From Cyathus striatus (lineage: Eukaryota; Basidiomycota; Agaricomycetes; Agaricales; Nidulariaceae), in NCBI GenBank assembly GCA_025738555.1, contig JAOVFP010000009.1, forward strand, positions 3,596,001 through 3,660,000: a stretch of DNA of 64,000 nt, written 5' to 3'. The position numbers were made by a program, and so were the translations under genes. The notes below the pieces were generated by a model. It had not been told where the DNA came from and did not search any database. It worked only from the letters and a program-made list of their open reading frames with translations. Shown in pieces: positions 33,640-45,366 of the stretch (within the stretch, counting starts at the first letter, position 1; each line of letters starts with the position of its first letter).

Positions 33640-34275
33640 GAACTCATGCCATCAAGTTAGAAGGGAGTTGTGAGTGGCTGGGCAAGGTAGCTGTAAGTAA
33701 GTAGTTCCTTGTATGTAGCACATACCACTGCTTGCAAGATAGCAATGACATCAGCTGGGATCCATTCTTGAATGCGCCTGCCCACAAGATAGCAATGACA
33801 TCAGCTGGGATCCATCCCTGAATGCACCCCCTGGCCCACTGACCCACCATCACCATTCTATGGGTACCAGGACACTTGGACATGCTGGGAAATGAACACA
33901 CAGATACAGAGGCAAAGGGCACTATCATGAATAGCTCAAGCCCTCACCCCTTTCTACCAAAAGCTTACATTCACCACTCCCTGTGAACAAAGCTGCACTC
34001 CACACAGCCCACTGGATTTCTCTCATATCACACAAAGACAACGCCTGGAGAACCTCCCCTCACTACCATTGAATTAACTGCATCCTCCCTCTCAAATGTC
34101 TCCTGAAATTCTGGGAGACATTCTTCACATTACCCCGTAAACTCTCAACACTGCTAGGTTATCTCATTATGAATCATAACCCCCTGTACCACCACCTCCA
34201 CTGCATTGGGAAATCCCCCTCTCCTGTCTGTCACCGCTGCCACCTCAGGCCTGAAAAGGACCCCTGATAATACAC
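33640..34275 (+). mobile_element. LINE RNase H and C-terminal fragment
   Basis: Plus-strand reading near 33850 gives I-L-W-V-P-G-H-L-D-M-L-G-N-E-H-T-D-T-E-A-K, the W-x-P-G-H...G-N-E-x-x-D core of a LINE RNase H. Further down comes P-L-Y-H-H-L-H-C-I-G-K-S-P-S-P-V-C-H-R-C-H (about 34190), the usual C-terminal zinc-knuckle region. Several stops and a tandem duplication of about 55 bp (TGACATCAGCTGGGATCCAT at 33747 and 33798) show decay. Confidence 0.65.
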
Positions 34276-34439
34276 CAAAATGCCTGATCCTGGTGTGGAT
34301 AAAATTCGAGAAAATTTTGTAAAATGCCTGTTGAAAGTGTGGACAAAATTCACCTTTTTTGCAAGTATGCCTGTACCAGAGGTCCAGATAAAATTGTAAG
34401 TTCTTCAAAGACTAAATGTTCACTATGTTAAATATAACA

Positions 34440-35045
34440 CTTATAACAATTTACACTGAGGCTAAATTGAACACTTGACCTCGCGCTCATAATTTTATCA
34501 AGAATGTCTTTCTTACACAATCCTGTCCAACTCACCTCTGATATTCTGACTTCGCAGCTGCCACATGCTAATTTCTTTGTTCTTGCAAATCGCTTTTGCA
34601 GGTCAGTTCATTGTGACATTCGTTACCATTGATATACTGATGATCAGACATGACAACTTACATGACAGGTTACATGACAGCTAAATGCCTGCTGTGTATG
34701 TATGTGTTAGGTTGCGCTGTTTGTCAGCAGCCTCCATTGCCAGCACTCGAGCTGGTGTTTTATGGAAAGCCGGACAACCATGCTCAACTATGTCAAAGTA
34801 TTTGAGCTCTGACCTTTGGCTCTGCGGCCTGCTGCTAATATTCGGTTCGATGTTTCGGTTCTTCATTCGCATACTTAATATTAAATACTAACCCTTAGCT
34901 CAAAGATCCACATTGTAAATACATTATCTGATTCCATAGACTTAGGTTGCAAAATACTATCTCACATTCCATTCTTTGTGTATAAAATTGAGACTTGTTG
35001 CTTAGTTTTCCTCACTGTATATTTGATTTTTGGTCAAATAGCTAA
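34440..35045 (-). repeat. Family R repeat, longest uninterrupted copy
   Basis: 34440-34680 matches the two flanks of element A and carries the undisrupted empty site. 34780-35045 matches, inverted, 38373-38627, and matches 43006-43045 across the hAT insertion. It has no recognisable coding sequence and serves as the reference for both insertions. A SINE-like tRNA promoter pattern on the minus strand lies near 34450-34550. Confidence 0.6.
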
Positions 35046-35058
35046 TATGTGCACACTC

Positions 35059-35105
35059 GGGTCGAATTTCCATGCTTAACTTATTTAAGCATGGAAATTT
35101 GACCC
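35059..35105. repeat. Near-perfect hairpin
   Basis: GGGTCGAATTTCCATGCTTAA is followed after 5 nt by its inverse with one G-T change, arms about 21 bp. It stands at the junction where the family R homology ends and might be an element end; no transcript context suggests a terminator. Confidence 0.65.
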
Positions 35106-35279
35106 CATGCACAACCTGTGCATGAATAATTATAACTTAAGCATAAATATTTTAAATGTAAGTGTTAACAAAAGGGCTATCACAAATTTATTTGTATAAT
35201 ACATCATACAGAAGGGTCTGAATCATGCTCAACACATGTGGTATATGATTTTACTGCATCGTTTCCGTATATCTGGTGT

Positions 35280-35860
35280 TGTAAACATGTATTTTGGCTT
35301 GTCTGGTCATTGCAGGTTTCCTCTCCACTTTCTGGTACTGCATGTGAGTGTATAGGTGTGTCCTCTTGACTCTGGCTTCGACTCTTCATTTCTGGAGTGA
35401 TATATACACATGTTGGCTTGCCTGTTCAATTCAAACTTCGTCTCTGTGGCCTGGACATTTCGTATACATTCACTATATCTTTTATGTCATTCTTATGCTA
35501 AGAGCGTGTTGGTAGGCTTGTCTGTTCTATTCTGAGTTCGACACTGTATTCCTGGAGTTGTATATACTTTTTTTAGCCTGTTATCTTGCTTCAGACTTCG
35601 TCTCTGTTGCTCTGTACTGTGTGAGATTGTAGGATTGTCTATTCATTTCTAGCTTTGTCTCTGTGGTCCTGGAGTTATATGATCTTGTTAGCTTCAATTC
35701 TGTTTGTTTTACCCTTCGTCTTATGGCTCTAGCATTGTATATACATTTATTGCTGAGTCATTTTTCATTTATAGTGTAGTGTGTGCATCATTAGGCTTGT
35801 ATGTTAGATTCTGGCTTCTCCTCCACTTTTCTTGTGGCTTACATGTGTTCTCAGTCCTTC
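35280..35860. repeat. Degenerate tandem repeat, about 6-7 units of 80-110 bp
   Basis: Phrases of the type GGCTTGTCTGTTCTATTCTG...TTCGTCTCTGTGGYCTGGA recur near 35296, 35412, 35511, 35575, 35635, 35695 and 35790. Divergence between units is high, so the array is old. Confidence 0.5.
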
Positions 35861-35989
35861 CAGTTCATATCCGGCCTTGCTGCAAATGGATATTATTCTA
35901 TAGCTGTATAAAGAACTAGTTTTCACCTCACTCTCATGTGACTTTGCCCTAGCATTATTAATGTAAGTAAGTTTAATTATAGTGTAATT

Positions 35990-37940
35990 ATTCATATTTA
36001 TGAGTTATTCGACATGGCTCATATGACATTATTTACGTCTCTAGAAGAGTGGTGGATGACAGTTCTCATACATCACCTATTCTTTCAATAGACTAAGATT
36101 GAATATATACAACAAATTAGCAGATAGAGTGACTACTGCTCAAATTCTCCCTGGAAGTACTAACAGCATTGGTTCTTCCCCTTCCATCCCCATCCCCAGC
36201 TATCTATTACCTATCTTCCATACTAACACTGGATCAGAATGAGATAGATTGTATTAGAATAAATATAATATACTATAGACTCACACTCATAGTCAATTAA
36301 TCAACTATGAGTGTGAGCATGGTATGTGCTGTATGACTGCAGATGCTTAAATTGAGATAAGCATGATCATGAATAGATTATCTATTCATGCTTATGCTTA
36401 CAGTAAAACTCATTATAATACATGAATATATGTACTATAGCTATAATCAATCTTAAGTTCAATGAAGTGTGTCCGAGTCCGTGTTAATTGTGCTTAGTAG
36501 TACTTAAGGCTACTACTCCCACTGCATCAGGAAAAACGCAAAGTGAGAATTCTGTATAATTAGGTGGTATTTAGTATGAATTCAACAGAATCAGTAGAAT
36601 AACTCATCGCAGGGAGAATATTTAGAATAGGTGAAATTCTTCCGTGTCTGGACTTGTCCTCTGTGAAAATGGTAGAATTGGGTCACCTTTAGTGTAAGCA
36701 CAATACATCCAACATAACAGCATTAATTGGGCATTTAAATATGAGAAGAGTATAAAAGGTAGATTCACCTGGAATAAGATAACTAACCTGTATTTCCTTT
36801 GGTTTGTATCATCAGGTAAGTCCTGTTAGTGGACATTGGAAGATGCTGAATACACATTGCAGGAAATAAAATCAGTGGCATCTTGAACGACAATGTGGGC
36901 GATTATCATGGAAGCAGTTCAAGTTGTGGAATGACCTGCCAGTGGACTCAGAATGGAACGTACTGAGAGACAAGCAGAGTTTAAGTTGAAAGCAGTGGTG
37001 AAATCAACCAGACTCAAGTCTCGACTGGTTAAGACTCCATATTTATGGCAAGACCTTCCAAACTTTAACTTATAATTAGCTTTATTCTGATGAGAACAGT
37101 TCAGTTACTGGGTCACTGAAAGTTTTAATGGAGAGGATTTTTCCAATTTTAAGGGTTGTAATGCTCTGCTTCTGCATGCAGTACAAGGATACTCGAATTG
37201 AGAACATGTGTATACTACAGTGTCTTAGGCTTCAAGTGACGGAAAGGCAACATGTATAATTGAAGTAAAAATGATGAAGGGATTTACAATGGACATATAA
37301 TTATTTGGAGCCGGCAAGAAGAATCAAGTTCAAATTAAGTAGAATTATGCATGACTGAATTTTTTCATCAAGAATCATGTTTCATTACTCTGAATTACAC
37401 ATCCTTGATGACCATGAGCAATAACCAGACTCATGCCATTTACTGATACCTAATTAGGAGTGTGGCTTTTTCCTGATGTGGCACATGTAAGTGGAGTAAA
37501 AATATATATGTATTGATATTTAATCTTATAAAAATTAATACTCACACTGTGTGCATGAAGTAAAGACCTTGAGCTTGAGAAGTTGACAGAACTAGAGCGT
37601 GAAGAATCAGAGATGTCAATCCTATTTGTTAAATAAAATCTTGAGAATGATGATGTGAGCTTGATGTGAGTGTACAAGCAGTTATTCCTCGATATCTGAC
37701 TTTGTATTGTATACTTTATTAAAGATTTATATTTAAGTTAACACTTATATATATTGATATGTAGAATATTCACGCTCAAGTTGTGCTGTGTGCATACTGT
37801 AGAGCAGGCGTTTTGCCTGCACTACAAAAATCAACATATTACAATTTCCGTTACATAATCAAGTAATGCGCGTGTCAACGTGTTTGTTCGCGTTCACGCG
37901 CGCGCTCTCTCTCGTTTTCCCTCCAACACTGACACGATTG
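35990..37940. other. No gene seen; a few short palindromes
   Basis: Palindromes such as CTCACACTCATAGT...ACTATGAGTGTGAG (36283-36316) and ATAAGCATGATCATGAATAG with its inverse (about 36357-36400) are present. 37860-37925 is CG-rich (GCGTTCACGCGCGCGC). No coding sequence was recognised. Confidence 0.35.
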
Positions 37941-38035
37941 TGTATTGCCTCAACGCCACTATTACTCAACAGGTTTCAAGATCGTCGGTATTGTGCGCTA
38001 CCAAGAGCCACTGAATACTGGAATTAGTGTTACCA

Positions 38036-38372
38036 AAGGCTGTGTCTCTGCCCCAAGTCCCTCTCCTCAAGTTTTTACTTTACAAATTTTCTTTCAATTC
38101 ACTGGTATGCTTTATGTTTCAAGATTTTCCTTTTTCTTCCAATAATCTACTATCTCTAAACCTTTAATTTCTGTTTTATTTCACTATTCCTCATTTAGTG
38201 ATTTCCTTATTCTAATTTTCTTTCAAAATCATGTATCTACTTCCTCCCAATCCAGTGAACATTTATCCCCCTTTCTCGACACATTAGAACACCCAGGTCG
38301 AACGGATGTTCAACTGACTCACTTACATATTCTTTGTTTAGGTATCAACACATTTTATACCTCTACAATACA
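38036..38372 (+). repeat. Second copy of the repeat at 596-903
   Basis: Homologous over about 310 bp including the TTTGTTTAG end. Beyond it the match continues only about 25 bp into the P450 exon of copy 1, after which the family R repeat begins, so this copy was cut there. Confidence 0.6.
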
Positions 38373-38627
38373 TTAGCTATTTGACCAAAAATCAAATATA
38401 CAGTGAGGAAAACTAAGCAACAAGTCTCAATTTTATACACAGAGAATGGAATGTGAGATAGTATTTTGCAACCTAAGTCTATGGAATCAGATAATGTATT
38501 TACGATGTGGATCTTTGAACTAAGGGTTAGTATTTAATATTAAGTACGCAAATGAAGAACTGAAACATTGAACCGAATATTAGCGGCAGGCCGCAGAGCC
38601 GAAGGTCGGAGCTCAAATACTTTGACG
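38373..38627 (+). repeat. Family R repeat interrupted by the hAT element (left part)
   Basis: Reverse complement of about 34790-35045. It ends with the 8-bp target duplication CTTTGACG at 38620-38627; homology resumes at 43006. Confidence 0.65.
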
Positions 38628-41600
38628 TAGTGATGTCAATGCTCCGCTTAGCTCTGCTTGGCTCAGCTTTCATGGCTCAGGGGCATCTAGTAGCTCAGCT
38701 CACTAAACAGAGCTATTTTGTACAGCTCGCTCAGGGTAGCTGCAGTGTGTTAGCAGCTTAGCTATTGCTTAGCCAACACCTCACTATATTTGGAGTAAAT
38801 ACCATGTCAATACCCCGTACTAAAGTTGGATTGAGTACTATGACTACACAAAGTTATAGTAAGAGTGGTAGACATTATGATATAATGTCCTCAGTTATAT
38901 TCTGTTCATCATTGGAGGCCTCCAGTTTCGTCAGTTCATCATCTGGACTTAATCCAACTGAGAAATCAAGTGATTTACCCCCTGTGCGAAGACTAAATTT
39001 AGTCATTTGGAGTGCTTCCATTAATTCAGGCATGATTCGGCTATGCCTTGCTGTCATTGTTTCCTTTCCAGAAGAAAAAACACGTTCACAAGGAACTGCT
39101 GATGCTTGAATGGGCAAAATGTCCAAAGCTGCCACAAAAAATGTAGGATATCGCATTTGGTTCTCCTGAAATTTAAATAAATGAGAATTATTCAATTTGG
39201 AAAGATAATAAGAGAATCAACACATTTACCTGCCAAAAATTAATGCTAGATGTTCCAGTCTCATGTCTAGTAGATATGCATTGACTTCTGCTTCAAGTGA
39301 GGGGCATGCTTGCGTGATAGCATTCATTCCAGTGTTAAGATGAAGAATTTTGTTAGCCCATGTGTTACCTCGATTAAGAGTTGGTCCAGCCGGTACTAAT
39401 ACACGTTGCTGCACTGGACTGTCATGATGACAGAGAGGTGGATTCTGTACATTATTTCGACGGTTTGCAGCATTGTAGTAAGGTTTCAGCTATTTATAAC
39501 CATATATTATTATATATAAAAATCGGAGACTAATGTGCACTAACCTCTTGAATAAGAATAGCCTTTGCCCATGGCACTTTCTCAGGTGTATTCTGATAAA
39601 ACCAGTTCATCTTTATTTCAGGATTGAGAACTAATAATGTTAAAGATGCTCATTAAAATTTCGAAGTATAGCACTTACTCAAGGAAAGTACATATGCTGG
39701 AACAAGTTCAATTCACTCATAATAGTTACTTAGCTTATTGAGTCCAGCTTCAACAACTTGAGATGTGTTGAAATTCTCAGTAGCATGCTCCTTCCAGATC
39801 AATTCCATACTTTTGAATGCTGGAATTACGTCACAAAGGGTAGGAGTCTTCTCGGCTGATAATGCTTGCTGGAATGCATGCGGAACCTAATAATAGATTG
39901 AAATGATTAAGGTAATATTAAGAACAAGGCAAGCGAACTCACTAATAAGATATCTTGGAATATTTGCAATGCCTTCCACTCTGTATCAGTCAACTGATAG
40001 TCTCTTAAAATACTGAAATCAGGTAGAGAAAGAAACTTTGTAATAGCCTGTAATAAATGTAAGAATGAAGATATTAAAGCAATATAGTTGTAAGCACACC
40101 GGGTGGAGTAAAATTGCATGTTTAATCATAAACAATGTTGATGACCAACGTGTGTCAACATCCCGCAATAATTGTAACTTTGATATCTCAGAGAAGCACT
40201 GGTGTCGAATAGGAGAAGCTCGTATCTGGTCATAAATGTAAAACAATAACAAGGTGGCTCAAAATGCATTGAGATAAATACATACCTTGCCAACAAGTGT
40301 TTGTAACTTAGCAATAGGATCACCTGTTAGTTGCTCAATACATGTAGTATTGATGAGATCCATTTCTTCAAGGTCGCTAGGGGTTACGAATGGTAAATTT
40401 GATATTGCTGCTGTAATTGCCTTGCAGGCTAGATTAACAATATGCAGGAAGCATCTAAATGAATAGTAAGACCACATATAAGTCAATTAAAGCTCAGCCT
40501 ACCTTATTCTTCTCTCAACTTGATTGAATATAATACCATTATCTTTTAGCTCTTTTTCGAGCTTTCGCAGAAAGGTATCATTGTTTGTGGCATTGTCAAG
40601 TGTTACCCAGCCAAGCTATAAATATAGCACAAAATGAATTTTGGAATACAAGGCAAACTGTAATTAGACATACCTTGGATCTAATTCCCACATGGTCAAG
40701 GATGTGAAGGAAAGCTTGTGATATAGTTTCTCCATCATGATGACCCGGAATGCGATGGAATCCAATTAATTCTGCTCGAAGTGAAAGGACATACTGAGGA
40801 CCTCGAATGGTTTGCACTGTTGTAGTTCCAATCCAGTGCACAGTAACGGCAATAAATGGTGTGAGATTTGGATCAGTCCATAAATCAGTAGTTGTAGAAA
40901 ACTTTCCCAATGCATTCTAGTGTAAAGTATAAAAGTTGTTAGTGAAAAAGTAAGAAACTAATCAAGGAAATACTACATACTTCCATTTCATCTTGTAGAT
41001 TGTCAAGGTGCTCATCCCACACCTCCATGATTTGATTGCAGATTGTATTCCGATGAGGTATATCACTATCTTTAAACTCCACACGAAGCATGAGAAAAAT
41101 CTCACGCAATTTGGGATGTTCGATCACATTTAGTGACTGTAGAATAATAAAAGTAAATCAATTGAGTCAGTGTATAAAAAGAGTAGTAATTGAATACCTG
41201 ATCGTCTTGGATGATCCACTCAGTTATAGCATCTACAAAAGCTTCCAGAGAGTACCTATGGCGTGAAAGAACACTCTTGCCATCTATTTCATCACAAACC
41301 TGCCCCTGCTTTCGTTTATATTCACGAAGAGTACTTTGAGCAATTTTAGCAGTAATCTTAACACCTAGATCTTGACAAGAACGAATCCATTCCACCCCGT
41401 GCACATTGCAAAGATGTTTCCACAGTACTGTGGTTCCTGTCTTTGGTGCATAACAAGTTTCTTTCATTTTTGCTATTCTAAATTTAAGTATTCAATTTAG
41501 TATGGAAAAAGAATGAGTGATGAGAATAATAAACTTACTGGCAAAACTTGCAGTAATTGAAACCACTTGCTTCTTCATAGAATTCCCAAACATCCCTAGC

Positions 41601-42997
41601 TTTGTTGCCAGACTTGTTTCCACTTGGGCTACGAGGCGAGCTCCTATTATGATTCAGATTTCCACCATGTGCTGGTCCTTGTGTTCTCATTCGAAGAGGA
41701 GTATCACCTGGTGTACTAGCCACATACTCAGGGGAAGGGAACAACTCTGTAGAGCCAGGCTGAGGGGCATGTGTACCTGAATGAATGCGAGGTGGTGTGT
41801 GTGGTGTAAATACTGCAGGAGCTCGAGGCAAGGTGATGAAAGGATCGTCAGCCTCAACTGCTACAGGCATATGGCTTGTAGCAGCATCTATAATGTAAGT
41901 AGTGAGTACATAAGGCTGTTGCAACGAAATTATAAATACTCACATGAAAATGTTTGTAATGGAGAATTTTCGAAGGTTACAGGTTCTTCTTGGTGTCTCC
42001 GATGAAGTGGAGAAGAAACCTCACACTGAAATCCAACATGATTAGTTTCTTGTATCAGTGTACCCACAGTAGGACTGTATTGTTGAGGTTGAATAATGTC
42101 TGGAGCTGAATAATGCGAACCTAATAAGCACACAATGACTATACTTGATGTAAATAATCGAAGTGCTTACTATTTCTTTGAGGGGTAGTGCTGATATTGT
42201 CTTTAGCAAGAGTCTGAGTGCATCGAGTTTTGCATGCCATATCTAATAGGAGGGATAGTTGTATACTCTAGTGGATACTGGAAGGGTTTTTATATGTTCA
42301 AGGAAAATTTAAGCGTTCTCAGTTCTTTATCTAAACACAGGCAAAGGTATTCTTCAGCATGCATCATGTCCGGGTATACCTTGAACACTCAGTCATGAAA
42401 CACATACCGCAGGCCATTGGGGCACGATCTTACAATGTGTTTTCATAGTTTATCAAGAACTGAATTGTAGGGAAAAATTGAGGCATGATCTTCAGCTACT
42501 GTTTCTGAATACTATGGCAAACGGGCTCACCTGCTTGATCACATTTCAAAGCTGTGTATCATAATGTACAACAGTATTCAATTTCAATTTCAATTGTCAT
42601 CAAGTTGAACTTCGCTAAACCATATTTCTTTGAAGTTTTCCCTTAATATAGAACTAAAATGTTGCAAAAACCAACAGGAGTCATAAAATGTGCACTGCAT
42701 AGAATATATCTACAAGTCTACAAGGGGGATGAACCGCTAGCGAGAACAGGGCAAGTAAAATGCTATGAGAAAGGTACAGGTAGTTAACATCAAGCTTAAA
42801 TGTTAAAGTGACACCTGTCTGTCAAATCAATTATCAATGGCAGAGCGGTGGCTAAGCGAGCTCGCAGTTGACCAGAAGCAGGATTGAGCTAAGCCGGTTA
42901 TGTCTGAGCCGGCTTGTGTGGGAACTTGCTCAGCTCAGCTCATTTTCGGCTCAGCTGGTCAGCTTGACAGCTTTCGAGCTGAGCAGTGACAACACTA
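38628..42997 (-). mobile_element. Nearly intact hAT DNA transposon
   Basis: The terminal inverted repeats are TAGTGATGTCAATGCTC at the left and, inverted, TAGTGTTGTCACTGCTC at the right. The 8-bp target duplication CTTTGACG (38620-38627) / CTTTGACA (42998-43005) is the length expected for hAT, with one CG to CA change between the copies. Both subterminal regions are full of GCTCAGCT-type motifs, probable transposase binding sites. The uninterrupted target is seen in the family R copy near 34790. The 4370-bp element encodes one 14-exon transposase gene on its minus strand. Confidence 0.9.
38875..42240 (-). pseudogene. hAT transposase (BED finger, RNase H-like core, dimerisation domain) with two lesions
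   Basis: Fourteen exons on the minus strand: 42240-42171, 42120-41944, 41887-41539, 41475-41198, 41136-40981, 40916-40674, 40615-40503, 40454-40286, 40225-40100, 40047-39943, 39886-39679, 39630-39545, 39489-39230 and 39165-38875. Domains in order: Ser/Pro-rich N-terminus; BED zinc finger (YCKFC...W-K-H-L-C-N-V-H, exons 3-4); RNase H-like core with S-T-T-T-D-L-W-T-D (first Asp, exon 6), T-L-D-N-A-T-N-N-D (second Asp, exon 7) and R-D-V-D-T-R-W-S-S (exon 9); C-terminal hAT dimerisation domain with Q-A-S-A-V-P-C-E-R-V-F-S-S-G-K. Two lesions are seen: an in-frame TGA at 39713-39715 where Trp is expected, and a 1-bp loss near 39263-39266 where the frame shifts between two recognisable halves of exon 13. 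Everything else is open, so inactivation was recent or the lesions are sequencing errors. Confidence 0.85.
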
Positions 42998-43005
42998 CTT
43001 TGACA

Positions 43006-43740
43006 TAGTTGAGCGTGGTTGTCCGGCTTTCCATAGTGCTTCATCTTCTAGCGCCAATGCCTGATATTGCCAGCAGTCCTATTCAGGCCTCAAAGTTGCT
43101 CTGTTCTGTGCTTCCCCTACATACTCGTTCTGTCTCTCTTCTAGTCACTCCATTTTCAGCTCGGGTTGCGGGGTTGTTGGAAATGAGCAAACACAAATTG
43201 CTCTAGTTGGTTTAAAGTTCTCTGTTCTCATAGGTTCATGCTCAGTTACAACTTATCCCACCAAGTACTGACCTATTGTTTATTTTCAATTTATTCATGG
43301 GACAGGATGCCAGTGGTTCAACCTTTACCATCATTTCCGGACTATGTTGAATTTAGTGCTCTGTGTTCCTATATTCGATCCGGCCCTCTGTCTTTCCATG
43401 CCTTTGGTCGCCATTACTGAAACCATTCGCTCTTAGAAGGGAGCTACATGGCTGACTGCGACACATTTTTCGGATGGGTGTCTTTCTGCTGTTGCCGGGA
43501 TTCGTGGGGGTTGTCTTGTCTTTATTGGGTTTGACGTATCCTGTGGTGTTCGGGGTTGCTGGCTCATTGTTCGCTTCCCGTATTTTACGTAATGCGGTCT
43601 ACTTATACGCCCTCGTTCACACCACCTTTAGTCAAAAATAAGTATTTTATACAAGTAAAAAACACTGTACACTAGTATTATTTCTAGTAGTATATAATAT
43701 ATTTCATTTAACTTAGTAATTTTTGATATTTTGGAGGACT
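43006..43740 (+). repeat. Family R continuation and unassigned sequence right of the hAT element
   Basis: 43006-43045 resumes the interrupted family R sequence (TTGAGCGTGGTTGTCCGGC). The rest has several 60-codon open frames but no recognisable product; CG is normal. Confidence 0.4.
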
Positions 43741-43965
43741 TGAGTTATCTGGCTGCAAAAAGTGGCACGGAGGAAATTCAGAAAGTGGCGCGGGACAAAA
43801 AAAAACTAAGCAGCGCTTGGGTGAACTGAGAAAGGGCGGCAAGTTGAGACAAAGTCAAGAGAAAGGGCGCGGTGCCAACGAAAAGTAGCGCGCTAAGTAA
43901 GGTCCCCCAAAAGTGGCGCGTGCGGCACCCGAATAAATGCGCAGTTTGAACGCCATAGATCATTT
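43740..43965 (+). repeat. Copy 4 of the AAAGTGGCGC-motif repeat family
   Basis: Least decayed copy: AAAAAGTGGCACGG, AAAGTGGCGCGG, AAAGGGCGGC, AAAGTAGCGCGC and AAAAGTGGCGCG in order, then the tail AATAAATGCGCAGTTTGAACG. Inverted relative to 8712-8860. Confidence 0.7.
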
Positions 43966-43969
43966 GATG

Positions 43970-45360
43970 GCTTTGAGCGTGGTGCTCCGGCTTTCCATAG
44001 GAAAGTGCAATTCCCCCAAAGTGTACTGAAACTTATCAATTAAATCGTTGTCGCGGGTGCGAAACTCACGGAGCCAAGTAAGTTAAGATGGCCTTCCGTC
44101 ATTCTCCGAAGTCTATTATTATGTCCTCGTTCAGCTTGCAAGGTTGTCCCCAGATCCGAAGTTTTGGAAACTCGCACTCAGAGGTTAGAGCACACGGGCA
44201 CATAGTCTAAAAATGTCGGTTAGAGGTTCGGAGCACTGGCACAAGGTACGATACAGTTGAATGAGTCCGTTGTGTTAGTATTCTTTGTTGCTTATATATG
44301 AAGCTGACGAGTCGGTATGGCTCAGGTCGCTTCAGTGGAGATAAATTTATTCTACTGACCAAATGTAGGGCTATGCCATTGTTATTATTTGGGTGGTTTA
44401 TGGTATAGGGTGACTGGGGTACGCTCGGTGCACTTAACCACCCGTCTGCAGAAGAGCGATCATAGTTTTAGTCGCTCGTGTAAGCCTACCATGTAGTAAA
44501 CGCTGTAGCTTGTGGTGCAGTGTTGACTTTCCAGAGTTTCGATATAATTTGACTGAAAGTAGAGCAAACAGCACAACTTACACCCACGATACTTAACTAG
44601 TAGAGTAAATGTACCACTATGCACCTATATTCTGTTTTACTCTTGTAATAGAAGCGACAACATAGCCAATGCTATTTATGATTAGGAGCTCAGATGTCAA
44701 GTTCTACCACCTGATATCGCAGTGTCATACCCAACGGCTACTTTACATAGGACTTCACGGAAGCGCTGATGTCATTTATTGCTTCCGACTCCCGAATGTA
44801 TGGTTCTCCCGCTAATATTGCATTGCCTCTTGACAGTTAAAGCTCCAAATTACTCTGATAAGTGAAGTAGACGCTTAGTTGTCTGGACGTCCGTCCATCC
44901 TCCTCTACACGGCCTTAAGCGTGGTCACTGTACTGCACCGCTTTCATAATTCTCATTTTTCTTAATGCGTATCATAAATTCTGTCTTGAAGCTTTAAATG
45001 TAGGATGGGGGCGACAGGTGTAAGAGAGATGCAGTCGATAATAAATTTGTTGCATCCATGGGCTCCATTTGCGCCGCATCACCTTCAGTATGGCCGTTAG
45101 CCTAAATTGGAGATAAGTAAACGTTGGCAATGGAACTTTTGCTACCAAATTGGATTCAAGAATGAGGCAGTGACATTTTTTCCGATCTTAACGATAGTTA
45201 GTGCTCCAAGGCACTGCAATGTTATTATAACAGGTGGTATGTTTGGGTAATTTGTATTTGTACATTGCGCATTGGACGTGTTCCAAATATAATATAATGC
45301 CTCAAGGTCCAGGGAACCTTGTACGCGTATATAACCGGCTTATCACTAAGTTTCTCCTGA
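43970..45360. other. Intergenic stretch before the AAA ATPase gene
   Basis: CG-normal unique-looking sequence without a recognisable gene. The 73-codon frame starting at 45234 overlaps the first AAA exon in another frame and is discounted. Confidence 0.4.
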
Positions 45361-45366
45361 TCACGA

